This document shows, one piece after another, positions 46,871 to 59,662 of a DNA stretch of 64,000 nt (position 1 is the first letter of the stretch; each line of letters opens with the position of its first letter). The DNA is from Zygaena filipendulae (lineage: Eukaryota; Arthropoda; Insecta; Lepidoptera; Zygaenidae): positions 1,098,501 to 1,162,500 of the forward strand of contig OU015672.1 in the NCBI GenBank assembly GCA_907165275.2. Direction: 5' to 3'. The notes beneath the pieces were generated by a model that saw nothing but the letters and a program-made list of their open reading frames with translations, made no database searches and was not told the origin of the DNA. A program made the translations under genes and the position numbers.

Positions 46871-47202
46871 AATAGGCTATTTGACTAATTTTTTTTTCTT
46901 AGTCCGTCTTGTAGATTAATAAAAAATATTGGACACGTATTTTTTCTTTTTTTAAGTAATCAAAAAATAACAGAGATACATTGAGTTGAAATTTTGAGTG
47001 ACGTCACTAACTAGTGCAGTTTGTATGGCGGCTTGTAGAGGTAAGTGACGTCACGAGCCACCACCCTAAACTTTAATGCGCTTTATCTCTGTGTATTTTA
47101 ATTTATTTGAAAAATAAAAAAATACGTGTCTAATGATTTTTAATTTTCTAAAAGACGGACTAATTAAAATTTTGATTTTCAAAAGTTGTCAACATCCCTA
47201 TT
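46871..47202. mobile_element. Family B copy 6
   Basis: AATAGGCTATTTGACTAATT start; the core differs (AACTAGTGCAGTTTGTATGG), but both TGACGTCAC motifs are kept. A family A variant fragment follows (47215-47290). Confidence 0.75.
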
Positions 47203-48708
47203 TTTAAAAATTTTCTGTCTGTCTGTTTGTTCCAGCTAATCTCTGAAATGGCTGGACCAATTTTAACGGGACTTTCACTGGCTGATAGCTGATTGTCAAC
47301 TTGACTAAGGGGGCTGTAATCGAATATTACCGACAAGGCGACGTTAGTAGATTCCTAGAAAGCTCGCAGTGCCCCGGTAGTTAATGAGCTTATGGGCTTA
47401 CCTTGCCCGGATAATACAGAGCTTTACGATCCAGCCGCGATGCAGTTCGGTAAATGAACCGGGTTAAAACCGGGTAATCCGGTTCCTTTCCGCTAATTAT
47501 CTAGCCAGGCCCCTCAATATGAGAACATACTTTGCTTCGTAACGATAAAATGTATCACAAAAACTGATTATCCCCACGCTACCAAAGTTTCACTTTAAAA
47601 CACAAATAATTCAAATATGTCATAATGAATCAGAGACGTCCTTAGAATCCTTGAAAACAAATTTTAACCAGTACCTACCTATTACAAATCATAATGAAAT
47701 TTTCCATATACGTTTTTATATTTTTTTTAATGTTTACCAATTTAATAGCTACTCCTTTAAATTCTTGGTGAACGAATTAAACAAACTGCGAAGCGCTGGC
47801 CAAAGATAAAAAAAAATAGAAAAAAAAAAAACCTTTCAAACGTTCAGGAATGTAAACGATTTGTGAAACAATTCCGAATTCAAATGTCCAACTACGAGTA
47901 TTCGATGGGGAAACTTGGCAGTAGATCGTCGGTGGCCATTAGAATAAAGCTACTGTCTGAGTTGCGGCGACAAGAGTTCTACTGAATTTCATTCTTGTAA
48001 AATGTCATACTTCGGTAACTAATGTTTATTGAATTCATAAAATAATTCATATTCAAATGTACTTTTTTGCCCCAAAAGAAACGCTAAAAATTATATAAGT
48101 AAAAGAAAGGACAGCGAAAAAAGCAAAAAAGATGTGTACATATTTCTTTAAGGCACCTACCTACCTAATTCTTTGAAGTCAACCATTTTCAATTAGATTA
48201 AATACTATAATATTATAGAAATGAATTTATTTTGATGCCATTGATTTTTATTATGTGTAACTTTATAAACTGGGTAAGCAAGTATACATAATAAACGCGT
48301 ATTTTTTTTTATGTGAAATAAATCGTAAAATCTTAATGATTTTTCCGGTATTATCCGTAAAAGAGGCACGAACTGAACACATTAAAAATTAAGGGTGTCA
48401 GAAGCCGGTTCTGTGAATTTTAAATCGTGAGCGCCGGGTGTTAATAAGCCTTTAAAATTAACCTTTTGTGGGAATCCAAAACGAGCGATCGCTTGTGGTG
48501 CAAACGAAGTCTGGAAACAATTTCTGATTAGTTTTATTTTTTTTAATAAAAGAATTTTTATTTCTTGGTCCAATAATTACAAAGATTTCTCCATTCGAAA
48601 TACAAATAAATAACGCTTTTCCCTTTATAATATTAATATAATATAGATTCGTTGAGGCATTATAAATAGAGCGTTAAATTTACTAGTATTTAAAATAGTG
48701 ATATTATG

Positions 48709-48997
48709 AATAGGGATGTTGACAACTTTTGAAAATCAATATTCTAATTAGTCCATCAGTTAGAAAATAAAAAATACACACGTGTAAAATAACCACAGAT
48801 AACGCTAATTAAAGTTTAGGTTAACCGGTGCAGTTTATAAGCCCTCCCATAAACTGCACCGGTTATAGTGACGTCACGCGAATATTTCAACTCAATGTAT
48901 CGCCGTTATTTTTTAATTACGTAAAAAAAGAAAAAAATACGTGTCTAATATTTTTATTACTCTACAAGACGGACAAAAAAAAATCAACTAGCCCATT
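48709..48997. mobile_element. Family B copy 7, with a core hairpin
   Basis: The left core motif is replaced by the inverted repeat ACCGGTGCAGTTTATAAG... / ...CATAAACTGCACCGGT (48824-48864); one TGACGTCAC remains. Confidence 0.75.
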
Positions 48998-50689
48998 GTT
49001 GTTATTATTTCAGCGTAAGATTCGATATATTCATATTACATAGTTCTTTGACATTAATACAGCTCCGGACAGTTACTCTTGGGATGGTCCCCGTCAGTAT
49101 ACAAATCGCTCACCGAAATTGGGACGACGGTAAAGCTAGAAACAACGATAAAGCGAAACTTTTCGTTGCCCATCGCAGCAAACTGGAAGTAAAACCGCGG
49201 TAACAGTGCGAGCGGTGAGCGGATCATCAAAGTATGGTATTAAAGCACATAGCACATCTGTCTGTCTGTCAAGACCTCTCTGAAGTGAAAACTTCTTTTG
49301 CACGTTAAGATCTGAAAATTCGATGAAACGAAAAAGTAACACTAAAAAGAGACAAACATATTTTTACATTTTATCGCAGGATAAATAAAATTTAACCTGC
49401 GAGAGAAAAAGATAGAAAGCACTTAGTCAGAAACTTCAAAGCAAATGATGTCAGTCTTTATGTCCTCTGAATTAGCACTGCCACACACAACTCACACAAG
49501 TTAAAAATAACTGTTTTGGTAGAAGCAAAAGAAACTAAGTCCATACAGCCAATTCAGATTTTCTAGGATTTAGCCAAAACATCCCAAACATCAATTCGCC
49601 GATAAAAAGAATATAGCAAGATGATCGAACCATCCACTTCATTTGTATTCAAGCCAGCACAGTGCCCATAATTATACGAGTCCGTTAATTTCAATTCATT
49701 GTTGTTGTTTGTTTAATTTACCCCTTATGGGAAAGGCAAAAGAAGCTAAGTCTATACAGCCAATTCAGTTGTATTTTTCTTCTTCTGAAGTTATTTACTT
49801 CGAAATGTATTACCTACTGAGATTTATTTCGATACTTTACCGGAACTTTTGGCAGCAACTCTTCACAGTTGAACTTTAAAAGTACGCACTGTGGGAAGTT
49901 GATCAGTACAACGACAAACTCCCGACGAACGCCCCATTTCATCTTATTTCACTGTTTCCACACATCACTAATGGATCACTATTATGCAAAATCCACCACA
50001 TTCACACAATATTAATCACGATAAACTAATTTGTAAAACAAAGAAAAAAACTGACGTCCGTTACTGCTAAAATCCCGCCAAAAGCCCCTTATTTCAATTC
50101 GATGCGAAGCGTTTCGAATAGAGATGTAGCAACTGATAGTGAGGCGTCAGAGTGATACGAATACGGTGTGTATCTATCCGGATAAATCCGGATGAGTCCG
50201 TAGCACTTTGTGCGTTGGCCCGCGAGTGAATAACTTCACCCGGCTACGTCGTATTTTGTAGCTGACACGACACAGAAAACAAAGCTTGCGGATTACCTAC
50301 CTAGTATAGTGGAGTGGCGCGCTCCATGCGTAAATCACTCTTAAAATGGACATGGTGATAATATACGCGCTCATTTTTTTTATTTTACTCATCTATGGTT
50401 TGGTACAGAGGCTTTACCTATGGTGAAGACTGCAGGGGGTGCGTTGCACACGGGCACAGAAGTTCTAGGGGGCGCCTTTTGGCTTGTACATTGTATTTAG
50501 AATCATACAGGTTGTTCTAGTGTTCACCCTAAATACCAGAACAATAGCACATCATGATAGGTATCCAAAATCGTCAAATTTCTTTTTTTTTAATCTCCAA
50601 ACAATAGAGTTTAGGTATTATCCATTGGGGAAGTTTGACAGTTTGTGGTAACGTGATGTCTTGCGCGCTTCTAATGTTTGCACACGGGC

Positions 50690-50760
50690 GCTACATGGGC
50701 TAGAAAGTATGAGAATGTGGAGAGAGCTCAGAGGAGAGTGCTCAGAAATCGTATTTTTTG
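50690..50760 (+). pseudogene. LINE reverse transcriptase remnant
   Basis: Reads ATWARKYENVERAQRRVLRN in one frame, the conserved ERxQRR segment after the RT domain. Only about 23 codons survive. The GCCAAGCTTGTATTGGC stretch at 50778 may belong to its tail. Confidence 0.5.
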
Positions 50761-51027
50761 TTTATAGTTTTTTTTTTGCCAAGCTTGTATTGGCAAACAA
50801 CGTTAGCAACAGATAATACCATAATTACTAATACATAATACCATAACATATACTATGTCCATCACTTAGATTAGTTTAAAGCGACACAGTGTCAAAAATG
50901 TTTTTATATTTGTATAAATGTTAGTTAGTAAGGTATTTATCTATGGGCGTATGTTGCATAACAACAAAACAATAAATAAATTAAAAAAATAGTTAAAAAT
51001 TACAGATATTTTCTCTAAATATTACAC

Positions 51028-51220
51028 ACCGCGGAATCACCCGCTTTAATTTCAGAGTTCCCGTGGGAATTCCGGGATAAAAAGTACCCTATGTTTTAAT
51101 CTGATGTAGCTATATTATTGTAAAGTTTCATTTAAACCCATTCAGTAGTTTTTGCGTGAAAGAGTAACAAACATCCATACATTCTTACAAACTTTCGCGT
51201 TTATAATATTAGTAGGATAT
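51028..51220 (-). mobile_element. Family A copy, full length
   Basis: CACCGCGGAATCACCCGC to CGTTTATAATATTAGTAGGA; close match to 54258-54474. Confidence 0.7.
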
Positions 51221-51273
51221 TTAACTTTATGCACAGGAATATTTTTTAAGCAATACGTAAAAAAAATCGGTGA

Positions 51274-51990
51274 TTCAGTATCAGTAATAGAATAATCAAT
51301 AAAATAATACACCAAAATCCACAAATAAGAATAAATAGTGAATTGATACAAAGGGTGAATACGGCTAAAAGCCTAGGACTGACGATAGATCCCGAACTAC
51401 GGTACATAGACCATATAAACGCAAAAATTAAATTGGCATTTTATAGATTGCGGGTGTTGTATGGGATAAAGAGTTATCTAACTGAAAAAATCAAAGTTAC
51501 ACTAACAGATTCGCTTGTTCTTGCGTTGTTTAATCATTGTGACACTGTATATGGACCGAGATTATACGAGAAAACGGCACGGGCTATACAGCGTGTCCAG
51601 AATGCATGTGCGCGTTTTTGTTTTCAGATCCCCAAACGAGATCATATCACGCCTTATCTTAACAATAAACATATTTTAAAAATGCATTTCAGACGAGAAC
51701 TTCACACGGCGTGTCTAATTAATAAAATTATTTTAAATGGTAGACCTAAATATCTGAGGGACAAACTGAAATGGAAGGAAGAAAGTCGGGAGAGGGGAGC
51801 TCGTTACCAACACCGGAATAAACTGGCTGTGCCGGTCAGTAAATATACAAACGGGAGCTTTAGGGGTAGTTTTAGGCATTCGGCCGCAAAGATATGGAAC
51901 GACCTCCCTCCTCCCCTCCGAAACGGTATGTCGGAGAGGACTTTTAAAATCAGCTTAAAAAATCTGCTACTAAAAAATCAGTGCCTATAA
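51274..51990 (+). pseudogene. Non-LTR retrotransposon reverse transcriptase, C-terminal fragment
   Basis: Frame open from the stop at 51271 to the stop at 51991, about 239 codons without a start ATG at the beginning. Motifs: AKSLGLTIDPELRYIDHI, DSLVLALFNHCDTVYGPRLY, IQRVQNACARFCF, ITPYLNNKHILKM, AAKIWNDLPPPLR, ending KISLKNLLLKNQCL. These are the thumb and C-terminal signatures of CR1/Jockey-type LINE ORF2. The palm with the YADD motif and everything upstream are missing, so this is a dead 5'-truncated copy. Confidence 0.85.
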
Positions 51991-52433
51991 AAATAGTGAC
52001 ATTTTGGGATGATGTAGCTACCAACAGCATGCACAGTGAACAATTATTTTATTTTTATTTTTCGTTTATTTCATTTTATTTTATTTTATTTTAGAAAATT
52101 TCAATGATTTTTAATATTTACTAATTTCCATATTTCGCATCACATCTTAACTCAATACTATTAAATTATTAATGTTGACATAACTCATTAAAATATTATA
52201 GTCACTCTTTTTAATACACATACTTGATATTATTTATTATTGATTGGTTGCAATGGTTGGAGCGTGCGCCCGCAACTACTTTTTACTTATGTGGTCTTGT
52301 GTAAAAGGGGCTCTTTGAAAACCAGCGTTGTCTGTTATTCTCAATAGGCAACACATGCTGAAAGAGCCCTTTTGGCATGTATGAGTACCTACTTTTTTTG
52401 TATTTTTTGTTTGTAAATGCATGTCAATAAAGG

Positions 52434-52471
<38 letters not shown>
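51991..52471 (+). mobile_element. 3' UTR and TTA tail of the truncated LINE
   Basis: Non-coding stretch ending TCAATAAAGGATTTA followed by (TTA)n at 52438-52471, the poly(A)-signal-like end and microsatellite tail of a CR1/Jockey LINE. Confidence 0.75.
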
Positions 52472-52473
<2 letters not shown>

Positions 52474-54257
52474 CATTTCCATTATTTGTTCAAAACTTTT
52501 TTAAATTTTGTTATCCGACTTTAAATCAGTAAAATATAGACACTATAAAAATTCGGCGCGCGCGCCTTGCGGCGTACGCGACGGTGTTGCAGTGGGGGTG
52601 AAACCACCTCCCGGGCAGGGTAGCCATAAAATCAATTTCGAAGTAAACATCTTTCATTAACGATAACTTTATTTTACTCTAAGATTTTTCAAAATTAAAA
52701 AATAGATGTTTAACTCATTTAAGTTTGATTTTTCAAAGTTTGCTCACTAAATAAAAAAAGTTCCTGCATTGTAAAATATTTGTTTTTTTAATTGGATGAT
52801 ATTCGAATCATTCGAATCCGTATAAATTTTAAAAACGTAGGTATAACATTAAGTTATCTCGGTCCGGATATCCGGACGCACTGATCCGTTTAATATGCAT
52901 AAAAATGCAATACACTCGGTCCGGGCACGCCTTGGCGCGCGTCCAACTGCAGTTCCGCAGTTTCCGTATCTGAGCGAATAAATCGGCTCCGGATAACCGG
53001 AACGAGTGCATACGGAACGTGATTGATGTCTCCGCCGTCAGCGCAAACCGGTTATATCCGGTTATCGAGCAAATTGTGTTCCGATTTTTTTGGAAAACTT
53101 TCATAAAGTTATTTTGTCTTTAACGGGAAACAAAAGCTCTCAAAATATACATAATAATATTTATGTTTTAAAGAAATATTGATATAATGATATGTGTTAT
53201 GTATCACGGTCCTACTATTTATGTATAATATGTATACATAATCATGTTTTACAGGCTGATTTTTAAAATTAATTCATTTTAACCGAAAATTTTCCGTAGG
53301 TATGGAAATAAATAACAAAATATTATGTTACACTACAAACCAAAGTATCGCGAAAAGATTTTTCTTGAGTTTGCAACGCTTAATATTTCTTAGTAACAAT
53401 ATTCACATTTCTATGCATGCTTTTTCTTGAGATAGAGGGCTAACAAATTGCTAATGCTAATGGACAATTGCTATGCAATTGCAATGCTAATGCTATTATT
53501 GGATACAATTCATTTCATTTTAACTGGATAATTATTTAGGATTCTAAATAATAATTTCGACAAAATTTCAGGGACCAAAACTGCCAAAAACTACAATAAC
53601 TGTTTTATTTAAGCAGTATGTTTTAATTTTAATTTTTTTTTATATATTCATTCACAAGAAAAGTACATTCTTTTGATTCTGTGGATCAAAAAGTTTTACA
53701 AAAACTTAAAATTGTGGTCTGTGACAATATACCATTCAATATTCATTACATACTTACATTCTCCATTCTATTTTCTTTTTACTGCGATATTTTTACTACT
53801 ACTTATGTTGTACAGTACATCCTGAAGTTACAAATGTGAATGTGATTTTATTTAACGAATGATTTTTATTCATGAGTTTTCAAAATATTACAGGCGCGGA
53901 TCTTTTTAAAAAAAGAAACATGAGAAAAAATTACTGCTAATATAAGTGAAATTTGAGAATTTGAGATGAGCTCCCATGTGGAATTAAAGCACTTTGAATA
54001 GTAGTTCGGCTGGGAAGATATAGCGATTCATCAGCTCCCAGGCTTAGCCGAGCTTGCCCGGATATCCGGGAGAGGTACGGCAAAGGTGCAATCTGATTGA
54101 TAAGACGGATCGTGGTCAGAATACGCCTTTTGCTGACAAATTGCGGAGTTTTGTAGAATATTTTACTAAAATTCAACAAAATCTTTCAATCCTGTGTGTC
54201 CTTTGTGTTTAATGTAGATCTGTGTGTTGTGAAGTGGATTATTATTTTTATTATCCA

Positions 54258-54474
54258 CTAGTTGTGCCCCGCGGTTTCACCCGCGTTAATTTCAGAGTTC
54301 CCGCGGGAATTCCGGGATAAAAGTACACTATGTTTTAATCTGATGTATAAGCTATATTATTGTAAAGTTTCATTTAAATCCATCCATTCAGTAGTTTTTG
54401 CGTAAAAGAGTAACAAACATCCATCCATCCATACATTGTTACAAACTTTCGCTTTTATAATATTAGTGAGAAGT
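54258..54474 (-). mobile_element. Family A copy, full length
   Basis: CTAGTTGTGCCCCGCGGTTT to CTTTTATAATATTAGTGAG. Confidence 0.75.
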
Positions 54475-54504
54475 AGGATCTATCTATCTACGACCTTAAT
54501 CTTT

Positions 54505-54790
54505 TTAACCGACTTCGCAAAAAGGAGGAGGTTCTCAATTCGACGCGTATGTTTTTTTTATATAACCTGAATCTCGGAAACAACTCTACCGATTTTCATG
54601 AAATTTAGTATGCACGGGGTTTCGGAGGCGATTAGTCGATCTAGCTAGCTTACATTTTTAGAAAACGTAGTTTCATCCGTGTTTTCAGGCAATAAAAATG
54701 AGTGTATGGTACTGCTTTACCGACACAGCAACACTAAAGCTACTTAACAATAGATGGCGTTGTTAAACAGTGATGATAAAAATATATACT
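54505..54790 (-). repeat. Family I dispersed repeat, nearly complete
   Basis: TTAACCGACTTCGCAAAAAG to GTACTGCTTTACCGACACAG and AATAGATGGCGTTGTT. Confidence 0.65.
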
Positions 54791-56124
54791 TACGTAAAAA
54801 CTGGAAAATTTACAAAAAAAAACATTTTGTTTGATTTTGTTGTTCTATTATACATATGTATAGATTTCTTAAGCCCGCATTCATTAACTACGAGGTGCTG
54901 CTTCTACTACGACTACGGAGCATAATATGTGATATTTCATGCGGTTTTAATATAACTGTAGCTCAAGTGGCTTTCCCGTAAGTAGTGCCTCGATGGCAAA
55001 TAAACGTCGACCCCTATCTGTAGTCCGAACCCTCGGGATAGCCCTGTTTTGCGGTCGGCCGAATTCAGCAACTCCATTTTATGTAGGGGCTCCATATTCG
55101 AGCATCTTACTGACACCAATTTCACTTACAGGCGCGGATCTAGGATTTTGTTGAGGGGGACCCCTCCCAGGGGGGAATTTTGGTTGCATCATGAAATTTT
55201 CAGAATAATTTATACAGGGTCATAGATTTTTATAAGGTCTGTTTAAATTACCTTAGTGTCCTTGTAAGTGTTATCTTCTATCTGGTTTCTAGAAAGAGAT
55301 CTCTTCTCAGCGATAAACCACCTTTTAGTGCCAAATATATATGAAGATAATATTATACTATATCTATTTATGATAACTATTATAAAAATTAGCCGCAAAT
55401 ATACCGCCGGAATAATGGCCATCATCAGGCACTCAGAAAACTAAGAGAAACATGATCTTTATAATATTCGTAAAAAAATATAGGTATAAAAATCGATCTA
55501 GTTTTGAAGGAGAAAACAGTCAAAGCGATGTGGATATTTCGATAAGTTTTAATAATATTAAAACAAAACAGTTATGGAAAACAGTTTTATTTCATGGGAG
55601 TATAATATTATAACCATAAGAAAAAGTCACAATTCGCTAATACATAATGTGAACAAGTATGGCGACCAGCGCTTGACGAATAAAAAACGAGTCGGGTTGA
55701 GATAAATTCCAACGGTTGGTCACCCTAATTTGGTGTCCTTATATAATACAGTTACATACGTCGGTTATAAACGTACTTATGAAGAAGAATTCACATTTCG
55801 CTATAGACTCAAATGGAAACTAATTTAATACAGGTACTTTTGAGATAAAAGGGTGTCCTTATATCAAAGGAAGTAATGTAAAGTAATGCGTCGCTCTGGG
55901 AGTCTACCACTATCTCTTATCGCAGGGTTACGTATTTTACCCTCACATCCAATTTTCGTATCAGAATTTTCTGATGAACTGTTTAATATCTATTTTTTGT
56001 GCATGATACTATTTTGTATGTGTGGTGACAAAGTTTATTCAATTTTAATCTTTTCATATTAGCGTTGTTATAAATATCCTATTGTAATAAATATTTAAAT
56101 GAATAAATTACAAGTATCCTATCT

Positions 56125-56235
56125 TAATTTCGGAGTTCCTGCGGAAGTTCCGAGATAAAAAGTACCCTGTGTCCTTTTCTGTACACCGGACAAAGTGTAT
56201 GCAAAATATTATTATGATTGGTTAGAACTCACGTT
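56125..56235 (-). mobile_element. Family A fragment
   Basis: TTAATTTCGGAGTTCCTGCG to GTATGCAAAATATTATTATG. Confidence 0.55.
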
Positions 56236-56430
56236 CGCATTATTAATAATCTTGGGATGTGGGGAGGCCCTTATCAAGGCCTAGTTGGTGGGATTTTGTG
56301 TTTTGCGTGAGCAGAATCGAACCTCTGCGACTTAAATTAGCAAGTGCTTGTCGAAAGAAATTGCCGACATTTAAGAAATGGTAGTACGCCCCCTGTTGGT
56401 GATTTAAATGCAACTACAAGCTCTAGAGGC

Positions 56431-56646
56431 TTACCGCCGCACTCAGAGTCGACTTTAATGTTTACTTAGTTAAGTATAGTTTTTTATAACAAAACTGCCG
56501 CAATCAGAGACGTTCAGTAAATTAATGTTAATTGGCATTTAATGAGATGTAACTTAATTAAATAAATGCCAATTAACATTAATTTATTAAACTTGTCTGA
56601 TTGCGGCAGTTTTGTTTTTGCATTAAAGTCGACTCTGAGTGCGGCC
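56431..56646. mobile_element. Family D hairpin element, single copy
   Basis: TTACCGCCGCACTCAGAGTC ... GACTCTGAGTGCGGCC; one forward and one inverted arm, the simple form of the array at 35541-36262. Confidence 0.8.
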
Positions 56647-57879
56647 GTTTGTCTTCTTTTGTATATTTTTTCCGTTTCAATCCTCCCATTCCCCACTTTA
56701 CTACAATTTATTGTCGTTATAAGACGGAAGAGTCGACACGGAAGGTGTTGTGTTGAGCTCGCTTTCACTACTATTGTCACGCTTTTATCTGTCTCAATTA
56801 GTTCGAACGTGCTTCCAGGTTTTATTATAAGCTACTTACTTACCTATTTTCTACTGTATTTTCTACCCCCCTTCTGTTCGCCTTACGGGTCGAATCAGAA
56901 GAATCCCCGAAGTACCTATAGGTATTTCTCTGTTTTGAACTAGCTAATGCGCTGCGATTTCACCCACGCCAATTTTGGGATACCCTCGGGAACCCTAAAC
57001 AGTATCTAAGCTAGAACCTATCAGAGACAGAATTTTCAAAATCTCATATCATCCCTTACTTCCAAAATTTACCTTATAGTGGAAGTTAGGGGTGGGAATT
57101 TACCGATTTCCATGACTATACCTTTAAAAGTAACAGTCTCTTTCACCCTCTTAAGAGTAGAATTTCCAAAACCCTTTAAGTCCCTCGCTATTGACAAAAA
57201 GTAGACAAGTAAAAAAAAAATGTGACAAAAGCTATCAGTAATATTCCATAATCCATATGCATGTGTAATTTTGTTACAAATTATTATACGCTGTTCGGTT
57301 AGTTATATCCGGATGGCGGATATATATAGGTCAGCTGGTTTTATATAGGTAATATTGAAAGTATAGAACATAAATGTAGCAACCGAAACAGATCCTCAAA
57401 AGATACGCAAACACCAACCAAATCTACTATCTACAATAATATGAGCAATTTCTTCATTCGTTCATAGAATTCCCGGCTCCGTTTGGAACAAAGGCGAGCC
57501 GACACAAAAAAATTCGTAATCATGACATTACGCAACCTGAAACGTTCTCTTCTCTAGCCGGGTCCCGGGCGAAAGAGCCATATCACCCGGTTTTTACGGT
57601 GTACATCACCCGGACCGTACATAAAACATAAGTGTCCGATCCGGGTAATCGGTCGGCGGGACCAACGGAGGGCGGCCGGTTATCCGGGAAATACCGTAAC
57701 ATGCTAGATAGAAAATAAATACGGATATTTTATAGTGGCCAAGAAATTTTTGTCGACGGTTCATCCTTTTATCGCAAAAGGGGAGGGTTTAGGTGTAGTC
57801 GAATTGCGTCGTATTGGGATGCTGATTGATCTAATACATTTCACTTGCTAAATGCCATACACCTGTTTGAGTAAGTTGT

Positions 57880-58060
57880 ATTTATATATTTATTACTTTT
57901 ATGGCCGCCACTGAAAATCAGCGTCGTGGGACTAGTTCCACGGCATCATATGCTGAGTGGCAGCCATTTTGGTACCTTATCTATTTAAAAAAAAAAATAC
58001 AAGTTTGATGGTTAATTTTGGTACCAATAAACTTCTATTCTAAATTATTTAACTGAGTCA
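57880..58060 (+). mobile_element. LINE-like 3' end
   Basis: GCATCATATGCTGAGTGGCA, CCATTTTGGTACC twice, then CAATAAACTTCTATTCTA. Confidence 0.5.
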
Positions 58061-58544
58061 TTTAGAACGACTTCATTAATTAGTATAGTGTAATAAACAC
58101 TACGTCATATCTCCAGCGTAGTCCCATACAAATAATATTCATTACTGTGTTCTTTAACTTAGAAATGCTTTCACAGATACAGTCGAAATTATTTAATGTA
58201 AAAAGAACACAGTTTTGAAATGAGAAATTTCTGGCAAGACCCTGGTGCAGTCACCCTCGTTAGTTTCAAAATTCCTTCAGGAATTGTTTACCAACATCGG
58301 GAACCTTCGCGGGCGTACGCAGAACAACCCACCAAAGTTTCATCACAACGGGATGAGAAGTTTCATCACAACGGAACATAATATACGTAATTTTATGAGT
58401 GTTAAAAATCGCAGCATTCACTTTCGCAGGTCCATTTAAAAAAATACGTATGCAGGTATATGTATTGAAAACCGATCTGCTTAAGCTATCCTTAAATCTC
58501 TTTAAATTCGGCAATTAGACTCAATACATAGTTATTTAATACTA

Positions 58545-58735
58545 GCCGTGCCCCGCGGTTTCACCTGCGCGAAAGGTTTTTATACAACAACTCCCGACAT
58601 CCGATTTCAATGAAACAAAGCCTATATGTAGCTCCAGGCTAAGCTAAATCTTCCTGTGAAAACCGCATGACAATCCGTTCAGTAGATTCGGAGATTATCG
58701 CGAACAGACAGACAGACAGACAGACAGAAAAGAAT
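58545..58735 (-). mobile_element. Family A variant copy
   Basis: TAGCCGTGCCCCGCGGTTTC start; a different middle with GAAAACCGCATGACAATCCG, then (ACAG)n. Confidence 0.6.
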
Positions 58736-59267
58736 TTTAAAAACCTTTCTTTTGTGCTTGTTTACTCTTCTTTTATCACCCCTCTCAATTTTAGGTAAAA
58801 ATATTCAATGCACAGAATCGCACAGAATCGATTCTACTCTTTTATTATTGTATAGATAGATAGATAGATGTAAAACTACCCATCGTTGCATTTAAAATTT
58901 AAAATTTTAATACGTGCTGTACCATTGCAAATATTTAGCAAACATATACCTACTCCGTTCCCGAGATCTGAGGTTTCCCGGCGGGAAAGAGATGTACATC
59001 CTCCCGATATGTATCTGCTATATAAACATTCTCCTCTTTTGTCTAACTAGGTTAAAAACTATTCGGAGTATGTTGATGTTAGCCATTATTTACAAACATA
59101 TGTGTTGGGTCAATATTTAGGTAATAAAATTTTAATACCGGCACATCGAAGAGTTCCCAAAGGGAATATAAAAACTGCGGCATCATGCAGTCAGTTGTAA
59201 CAGTGTTATAAATAACTTCCAAGCCGTATTTGTTTATATATAAGTAACTTATTGAAAATTAATAATA

Positions 59268-59495
59268 AATCCTAACTAATATTATAAATACGAATGTAAA
59301 TTTGTTTGTTTGTTGCGCTTTCACGTCCTACCCAACCGATCATCATGTGCACAGTGCCTACACGTTGTTAGGGTTAAAAAAGGGCATAGGGTACCTTTCA
59401 ACCAAATAGAAGTGCCGTTGCCAGTTCCCGAGGGATAAAAAATGATTGACAAAACCTACATTAACGCGAGCGAAGTCGCGGGGATAGACTAGTAT
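59268..59495 (+). mobile_element. Family A copy, diverged
   Basis: CCTAACTAATATTATAAATA head, GCGAGCGAAGTCGCGGGG end; lies about 170 bp downstream of exon 1 of the Hasp-like gene, in intron 1. Confidence 0.6.
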
Positions 59496-59662
59496 CTGAT
59501 AAAGTACGCACTCTTTATTCCGTGACAAAAACATGAAATTAAAACAAAGTGTGAAAGTAAGTAAATAAATCAAATATCTACCACATGCAAACATGTTTGT
59601 AGTAGCGAATGTGAAAAGTGAAAAATTATGTGCACAAAAAATGTGTCCAATTATCCTCTCAC

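Larger units (their letters stand above)
31610..59662 (-). other. Intron 1, about 28 kb of the 28.7 kb
   Basis: Repeat-filled like the other large intron but with longer repeat-poor parts. Nothing recognised at 31610-32340, 33141-33790, 34981-35424, 38776-39460, 39521-40194, 40896-41336, 43561-43828, 44096-44544, 46319-46870, 47291-48708, 48998-50689, 52472-54257, 54791-56124, 56647-57879, 58061-58544 and 58736-59267. CCGG-rich clusters at several of these places are reported as a finding. Confidence 0.6.

Noticed and set aside
56566..56943. 125-codon plus-strand hydrophobic frame
   Set aside because: Begins in the inverted arm of a family D element; the hydrophobicity reflects T-rich sequence.
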